The notes under the pieces: model-generated
The model's input: the letters and a program-made list of their open reading frames with translations, nothing else
Database searches by the model: none
Told to the model about the DNA's origin: nothing
Origin: Bacteroidales bacterium
Lineage (GTDB): Bacteria; Bacteroidota; Bacteroidia; Bacteroidales; F082
NCBI GenBank assembly: GCA_029933225.1
Contig: JAOZOO010000011.1
Span: forward strand, 1 to 45,155
Direction: 5' to 3'
Length of the DNA: 45,155 bases
Shown here: positions 41,782 to 45,155 of the stretch, in pieces
Numbering within the stretch: position 1 is the first letter of the stretch
Layout of the letters: the number at the start of each line of letters is the position of its first letter
Program-made: the position numbers and the translations under genes

Positions 41782-42972
41782 GTGAAATATTTTGCATTCA
41801 TAAAAGTAGCCAAACGGGAGATGGAGATGATCTCGCGGGATAAATTCGCCCGCATTCTGCTGGTATTCTTACCTGCGATCGTGTATTTCTTTCTGGCATT
41901 CATTTATGTGAAAGGTGCCATGCGTGACATTCCCGTTGCCATTTATGATGCAGATCATTCGCAACTGTCGAGAACGGTTGTTTCGATGATCGAGAGTTCC
42001 GCTGACATGGATGTCACCTATTATCTTTCATCTGAAGACGAGCTGGATAAGTTCTTCCTGGAACATGATGAACTGGCCGTTTTTTATATCCCGCGTGGTT
42101 TTGCCAAAGACATTTACCGCAACAAGTCCAACCGGCTGACGGTGTTCACCAACTCATCCAATATCGTTTACGGAAACATCATGTACAGGGAGGCGGCGGT
42201 CATCGCCGGAACGGTATCGGCCGGGGTAACCATCACCCGTTTGGAACATGCAGGCATTGATCACAGAACGGCAATGGCCCTTATCATGCCGGTTTCCACG
42301 CACACTAAAATCCTGTTCAACCCCTGGTTCAACTACCTGTATTATCTCATTCCGGGTATCATGACGGTACTTTTGCAGATGTTCATCTTTTTCGCCGCCA
42401 CAAAAGCTTTCAACACGGAAGTCAACAACGGAACGTTTAAAGAGCTTCTAAAAGTTTCAAACAATAGCCCGTTGCACATGCTGATTGGGAAAGCGCTGGC
42501 TTACATGGCTTTTGGTATGGGAATTATCATGCTGATCGCCATTGTTTACATTGCTTTCGGCATTCCGTTCATGGATCGCGTGGTGGAACTGATCACGCTG
42601 TTTACAATTTTTACACTCGTGAATATCTTTCTTGGCTTCATGCTTTCGACCACCATTGACGATGAACTGGTGGCACTGGATCTGGCATTCTTCTATAACT
42701 CACCGGCGTTTGTGTTCAGCGGCTTTACTTTTCCGCTGTTCGGCATGCCGTTTTTTAATAGTCTGTACGGACAGTTTATACCGTACACTCATTTTTTACA
42801 TGCCTTCTTCAAGCTGTACCAGATGGGAACGCCGTTCCATTATATTTTACCTGATCTCATGATATTGGCCCTGTTCTTCGCTGTGGGTTTCATCACAAGT
42901 TATGTGGCCCTGAAATTGCGCCTTCGTGAAGAAAAGAAAGTGGAAACCCAAACCGTTTTAGAAGTGGCCTGA
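41782..42972 (+). CDS. ABC-2 type permease, first subunit
   Basis: The 396-residue product has an N-terminal membrane helix, a large periplasmic domain (about 45-180; VAIYDADHSQLSRTVVSMIES), and about five further helices, the layout of the ABC-2 (YhhJ/YbhR) permease family. The start codon is GTG at 41782, with no better ATG nearby. It overlaps the second permease by one nucleotide (TGATG). It would form the inner-membrane part of a tripartite pump with HlyD and TolC. The 73 nt before it hold no clear signal. Confidence 0.9.
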   Translation: MKYFAFIKVAKREMEMISRDKFARILLVFLPAIVYFFLAFIYVKGAMRDIPVAIYDADHSQLSRTVVSMIESSADMDVTYYLSSEDELDKFFLEHDELAVFYIPRGFAKDIYRNKSNRLTVFTNSSNIVYGNIMYREAAVIAGTVSAGVTITRLEHAGIDHRTAMALIMPVSTHTKILFNPWFNYLYYLIPGIMTVLLQMFIFFAATKAFNTEVNNGTFKELLKVSNNSPLHMLIGKALAYMAFGMGIIMLIAIVYIAFGIPFMDRVVELITLFTIFTLVNIFLGFMLSTTIDDELVALDLAFFYNSPAFVFSGFTFPLFGMPFFNSLYGQFIPYTHFLHAFFKLYQMGTPFHYILPDLMILALFFAVGFITSYVALKLRLREEKKVETQTVLEVA

Positions 42973-44153
42973 TGAAAAAGATCAAGGAAATACTAAAGAA
43001 CGAGCTCAATATGGTGATTGACAACCACAGCATATTGCTGACCGTGATCATTGCACCGTTGTTGTATGCCTCACTTCTCGGTACCATTTATCTTGAAAAA
43101 GATATTGAAGGCATTTCATTTGCCATCCTTGATATGGACAACACGGCGACAACCCTGGAACTGACCCGTCTGCTGTCGGCTGATCCCAAGATCAACATCA
43201 AAGGCAAAATACACAGCTACGAGGAGGCCATGGATTTAATGTACCGGCAGGAAATTCAGGGATTTTTATGGTTTCCGAAAGGGTTTGAAAAAAAGCTCCT
43301 GAAACTGGAAGGCGCCAATGTGAAACTCTATCTGAACACCACGAGGTTTCTCCCTTCAAACGACCTGAACAAGGCGGTAAATATGGTGATGATGACCGCC
43401 GGTTCGGGTGTGCGGCTTCGTTATTTCGAGGTACACGGGATCAATCCCAAACATGCCATGGAACTCATCAATCCCGTATTGCCCGAGATCAGGCCCATCT
43501 ACAACCCGACCAACAATTACGGCGATTTCCTGCTGCCCGGTCTGCTGTTTCTGATCCTGCAGCAAACCCTGCTGATCGGCATGGGCGAAAGCGTGGCCGT
43601 GGACAATCAGGAAGGGAAGTTCGCAAAATATCTACAGGGCGAGAACTCAATATTCAGTTACATGACCGGCAAATCGGCCTATTATCTGTTTTTGTACTTT
43701 TCCTATTTCCTGATCTTCTTCTGGGGGGTCTATCCTTCTCTTGGTGTTCACGTCAAAGGCAATATACTTGCCCTCCTGACGGTGGGCATGCTCTTTGCGC
43801 TGGTGGTTACCATGCTCGCTATATTTTTCGGTTCCCTTGTCAAAAGCCAGGCGCGCTACATGGCCATCATGGCTTTCACTACTTATCCGTTCTTTATGAC
43901 CTCGGGATATTCGTGGCCGGTGGTAGCCATGCCGGAACCCATCCGGTGGCTGGCGCAACTGATCCCCACAACGCATTTTCTCCATGCCGGAACACGCATT
44001 GTGGTCATGGGCGGCTCGTGGGCCGACGTCATGACCGACATCTATAAGCTGATGATACTCTTTGGAGTGTTTGCTTTGCTGACCGCATGGAGATTACTGA
44101 TCATTAAAAAAGGCGCTGTAATAAGGTGGGAATTGTTGTTGCGGGGTAAATAG
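42972..44153 (+). CDS. ABC-2 type permease, second subunit
   Basis: The 393-residue product is a paralogue of the preceding permease with the same plan: membrane helix, periplasmic domain (about 40-175; FAILDMDNTATTLELTRLLS), and a C-terminal helical bundle ending near residue 385. Shared positions, such as the PTTHFLHAGTRIVVMG stretch versus PYTHFLHAFFKLYQMG in the first copy, show duplication. Both subunits would form a heterodimer. No ATP-binding subunit gene is present in the operon, so either an ATPase encoded elsewhere serves it or the system works differently from standard ABC-2 pumps. Confidence 0.9.
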   Translation: MKKIKEILKNELNMVIDNHSILLTVIIAPLLYASLLGTIYLEKDIEGISFAILDMDNTATTLELTRLLSADPKINIKGKIHSYEEAMDLMYRQEIQGFLWFPKGFEKKLLKLEGANVKLYLNTTRFLPSNDLNKAVNMVMMTAGSGVRLRYFEVHGINPKHAMELINPVLPEIRPIYNPTNNYGDFLLPGLLFLILQQTLLIGMGESVAVDNQEGKFAKYLQGENSIFSYMTGKSAYYLFLYFSYFLIFFWGVYPSLGVHVKGNILALLTVGMLFALVVTMLAIFFGSLVKSQARYMAIMAFTTYPFFMTSGYSWPVVAMPEPIRWLAQLIPTTHFLHAGTRIVVMGGSWADVMTDIYKLMILFGVFALLTAWRLLIIKKGAVIRWELLLRGK

Positions 44154-44156
44154 AGG

Positions 44157-44198
44157 CAAGACATTAGAATCAAGACACAAGAACCAAGACACAAGACT
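44157..44198. repeat. 7-bp tandem repeat, CAAGANN type (right copy)
   Basis: Six 7-bp units start at 44157, 44164 (divergent), 44171, 44178, 44185 and 44192. It begins 4 nt after the last permease stop and is followed by bases like those after the left copy. Confidence 0.7.
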
Positions 44199-44230
44199 CT
44201 CAAAATCTGCCAAATAACACAAGAACATTT

Positions 44231-44294
44231 CTCCCCCCTGGGGGACCTGCCCGACTGCGTCAGTCAGGCGGGGATGCCGAAGGCAGAGGGGGTT
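44231..44294. repeat. Composite palindromic intergenic element
   Basis: Three nested inverted repeats are present: CCCC/GGGG near 44234-44244, a 9-bp near-perfect stem (44249-44257 with 44261-44269; one mismatch), and TGCC/GGCA at 44275-44285 with a GAA loop. The outer ends are also C-rich and G-rich. The element ends at the stop codon of the TPR lipoprotein gene. Its form is that of a dispersed REP-like element. Confidence 0.6.
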
Positions 44295-45155
44295 CTACTC
44301 CGCCAGTTTATAATAATATTCCGCCTTTTTCTTGTCATCCAACCGGGTGTAGATGTTTCCGAGGTATTGAGCATATTCTTTTTGCGGGTCAAGCTTATAC
44401 AGCTTCTGAAAAAATTCGAGAGACTTTTTAAAATCGGCCGTTACCACATCGAGGGCTTTCAGCAGAATCCGGTATTGTTTTTTGGTTTTGTTTTTGTTGT
44501 ATTCTTTCAGCGAAGTCTGATAAAGATTTTCCGCCTGCCAGAAATACTTTGCCCCCTGCCACTCGAGAGCCGTAGTGTTGTTTTCGTTGATCTTCAGCAA
44601 TTCCGTGGCCAGTTCGTCACAGTTCAGGTCTTTCTTCAGTGTTTTGTTCACCTTGAAATACAGCTCCATCATGCCCTCATCCGAGCGGGTGCTGTCAGGC
44701 AGTTCCGGCCATATTTTTTCGGCGGGTTCCCAGTTTTGGCTTTCCACATAAATCTCAAATAAATCTTTATTGACATCATTAATCCGGCTCCCGTTGGGAA
44801 ACTTCTCTTTGTAATCCTGCAGAGCCATCATTTGTTTGGAAAGGTTATCCTGGTTTTTATAGATCTTCGCCAGCATCAGGTAAGTATCGCCTGAAACGAA
44901 GTTTGTATAAGTATTCTTTTCCAAATAATCTTCGGCAACATCCGTTTGTCCGAGGTGCATGGCACATTCAGCCGCTTTGGCATATACCGGACATTCCTTT
45001 TGTGTGCCTGCTTTTTCATAATGATCGATAACCTGTTTCAGGTCGTTCAGCGAAGTTTCATAATCTCCTTTTTGATAAGCCGTTTCCGCATTTTCCGAAA
45101 GCTGGGTGATATTCTTTGTCCCAGAACAGGAACTGACAATCAATAAAATAGCAAA
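44295..45155 (-). CDS. TPR lipoprotein (5' partial, runs off the right edge)
   Basis: The frame is open to the right edge, so the true start lies outside the window. The visible N-terminus reads FAILLIVSSCSGTKN, the end of a lipoprotein signal with lipobox VSSC, then helical TPR-like repeats (for example AETAYQKGDYETSLNDLKQV and YAQYLGNIYTRLDDKKKAEYYY). It is a membrane-anchored periplasmic or outer-membrane lipoprotein with a protein-protein binding role. No specific family is recognized. It is convergent with the efflux operon. Confidence 0.8.
   Translation of the reverse strand, partial: FAILLIVSSCSGTKNITQLSENAETAYQKGDYETSLNDLKQVIDHYEKAGTQKECPVYAKAAECAMHLGQTDVAEDYLEKNTYTNFVSGDTYLMLAKIYKNQDNLSKQMMALQDYKEKFPNGSRINDVNKDLFEIYVESQNWEPAEKIWPELPDSTRSDEGMMELYFKVNKTLKKDLNCDELATELLKINENNTTALEWQGAKYFWQAENLYQTSLKEYNKNKTKKQYRILLKALDVVTADFKKSLEFFQKLYKLDPQKEYAQYLGNIYTRLDDKKKAEYYYKLAE

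Noticed and set aside
37287-44153. MsbA-like protein as ATPase of the ABC-2 permeases
   Set aside because: Its ATPase is fused to its own membrane domain, it has its own promoter, and a repeat-filled gap separates it from the efflux operon.
44157-44198. CRISPR array
   Set aside because: Units are 7 bp without spacers, and there are no cas genes.

Overview
The window is a chromosomal segment of a Bacteroidota bacterium, most likely a Bacteroidales/Marinilabiliales-type organism. The evidence is a SusC/SusD pair, a DUF4249-TonB receptor pair, a bTHX ribosomal protein, weak or absent Shine-Dalgarno sequences, and repeated promoter elements of the Bacteroidota type (TAnnTTTG at -7). A marine or algal-associated lifestyle is inferred from the alginate operon. 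No tRNA, rRNA, CRISPR array, transposase or integrase was seen.

Layout: (1) 1-7309, housekeeping: the tail of a membrane protein, HU, Fmt, a membrane-anchored TPR protein, a DUF4412-like exported protein, an S9 peptidase with a TrmH-like rRNA/tRNA methylase, and bTHX with a long Lys/Glu/Ala/Pro tail. (2) 7572-16093, cell envelope: a MurL-MurD2 fusion, YqgE/AlgH, a large M16 peptidase, two tandem acyltransferases and a rhomboid protease. (3) 16377-19618: a TonB receptor with a DUF4249 lipoprotein. (4) 19693-35154: an alginate utilization locus. It holds one long minus-strand operon (susC, susD, kdgK, eda, PL6 lyase, PL17 lyase, kdgF, MFS transporter, DEH-reductase-like SDR), a GntR/FCD regulator, and a divergent aldo/keto reductase. 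(5) 35158-45155: a small membrane protein, PurB, an MsbA-like exporter, a TolC-HlyD-ABC-2 permease efflux operon, and a TPR lipoprotein cut by the window edge.

The alginate genes form a complete intracellular route. SusCD imports oligomers, PL6 and PL17 cut them to unsaturated uronate, KdgF helps convert this to DEH, the MFS protein carries it inward, the SDR reduces DEH to KDG, KdgK makes KDPG, and Eda splits KDPG to pyruvate and glyceraldehyde 3-phosphate. The GntR regulator has a palindrome, TTGGTTAACCAA, overlapping its own -7 box. The same palindrome lies in front of the aldo/keto reductase, which places that gene in the regulon. Between the regulator's -7 box and its start codon there is an unusual 8-bp-period array of TTGGT half-sites.

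The most notable protein is the MurL-MurD2 fusion. It suggests that D-Glu enters peptidoglycan by adding L-Glu and then epimerizing it on the precursor, with both activities in one polypeptide. Other notable points are the 7-bp tandem repeats in four intergenic gaps (two related copies bracket the efflux operon), several intergenic palindromes, and a possible antisense RNA over the susC leader.
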